Assembly: GCA_964606325.1 (NCBI GenBank)
Contig: CAZSGE010000104.1
Location: 1-5,195, forward strand
Direction of reading: 5' to 3'
Source: Berkiella sp964606325
GTDB lineage: Bacteria; Pseudomonadota; Gammaproteobacteria; Berkiellales; Berkiellaceae
DNA: 5,195 nt
Within the stretch, counting starts at the first letter, position 1. Each line of letters opens with the position of its first letter. The notes under the pieces were generated by a model. The model saw only the letters and a list, made by a program, of their open reading frames with translations, made no database searches and was not told the origin of the DNA. The translations under genes were made by a program, and so were the position numbers. Below, one piece after another: positions 4,892 through 5,195 of the stretch.

Positions 4892-5195
4892 TGTAAGAAG
4901 GTGCAATTACACAATTCCTATGGCACCTAAACCTTATACGTATCTCTTTCTGCATCAATCAATTGAAATTGAACGATACATCGTGCAAAGGCATCAGACC
5001 ACAGTGCTTCTCGTTGTCAGATTTTCATGAAAATATTTTCTTGAAATCCAGCGTTAACTTGCCCATCGCTGCAGTAAATAATTTAATGCCTTTACAGCTC
5101 TCTGACGACTTGCAGCCCCCCCCCAGGTCTTGGGAGAGTTGCGCTGTGGAGCATGCGCTGGACGAGACGAACTTCGCCATTAAAGCACATCATCC
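4892..5195. other. Right end of window: short open frames, no identifiable gene
   Basis: I recognise no gene here. On the plus strand one frame is open from 4897 to the window end (99 codons), with its first ATG at 5086, beginning MPLQLSDDLQ and running off the edge. A second plus frame gives a 36-residue peptide at 4920-5030 (MAPKPYTYLF...). On the minus strand an ATG at 5180 opens a 51-residue frame ending at 5025 (MAKFVSSSAC...). None has a convincing ribosome site or known domain, and open frames on both strands in the GC-richer last ~100 bp are expected by chance. It could be a degraded mobile-element gene or the edge of a gene beyond the window. Confidence 0.4.
5116..5124. repeat. C9 homopolymer tract
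   Basis: Nine consecutive C bases interrupt both the plus-strand open frame (three Pro codons) and the minus-strand 51-residue frame (three Gly codons). Such tracts are prone to slipped-strand length change. On the minus strand an eight-base tract would switch the frame to one ending GAASRQRAVKALNYLLQRWAS. A sequencing length error is equally possible. Confidence 0.5.

Noticed and set aside
4920..5030. MAPKPYTYLF... peptide as a broken IS30-type transposase start
   Set aside because: The likeness is limited to a few residues (YT-L and ERY-I), with no helix-turn-helix or DDE motif afterwards.

Overview
The window is about 40% GC by eye, apart from a GC-richer last ~100 bp. It looks like an accessory or mobile region of an AT-rich gammaproteobacterium; Legionella or a relative is my best guess from composition and gene style, but no gene here proves it. 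No tRNA, rRNA or CRISPR array was seen.

Layout from left to right. At 1-249 is the 3' end of a lysine-rich protein of unknown function. At 329-1390 (minus) is a complete tyrosine recombinase. A 118-bp AT-rich gap follows, holding two overlapping face-to-face promoters on an inverted repeat. At 1509-2567 (plus) is a KfrA-type DNA-binding protein with a long coiled coil. A tyrosine recombinase divergent from a KfrA-like protein, with a symmetric site between them, is the arrangement of the TnpS/TnpT cointegrate-resolution modules of the Tn4651 branch of Tn3-family transposons. I therefore read 329-2567 as a candidate resolution module. A plasmid or integrative-element integrase/KfrA pair is the alternative, and no Tn3-type transposase or terminal repeats are in the window.

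After a ~310-bp control region comes a compact two-gene operon (2878-3201 and 3203-3493, one base apart). It encodes two related small proteins, each with a 15-residue double-glycine leader like that of colicin V and a glycine-zipper hydrophobic domain. This looks like an undescribed two-peptide bacteriocin/microcin. No exporter/peptidase or recognisable immunity gene is next to it.

Convergent to the operon is a DUF4143-type AAA ATPase (3595-4767, minus) with its own good sigma-70 promoter at 4801-4829. The last ~300 bp hold repeats, short open frames and a C9 tract, with no gene I can name.

The genes are best read as a mobile backbone (recombinase plus DNA-binding partner) next to cargo (bacteriocin-like pair, orphan ATPase). 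Any functional link between the ATPase and the peptides is speculative.
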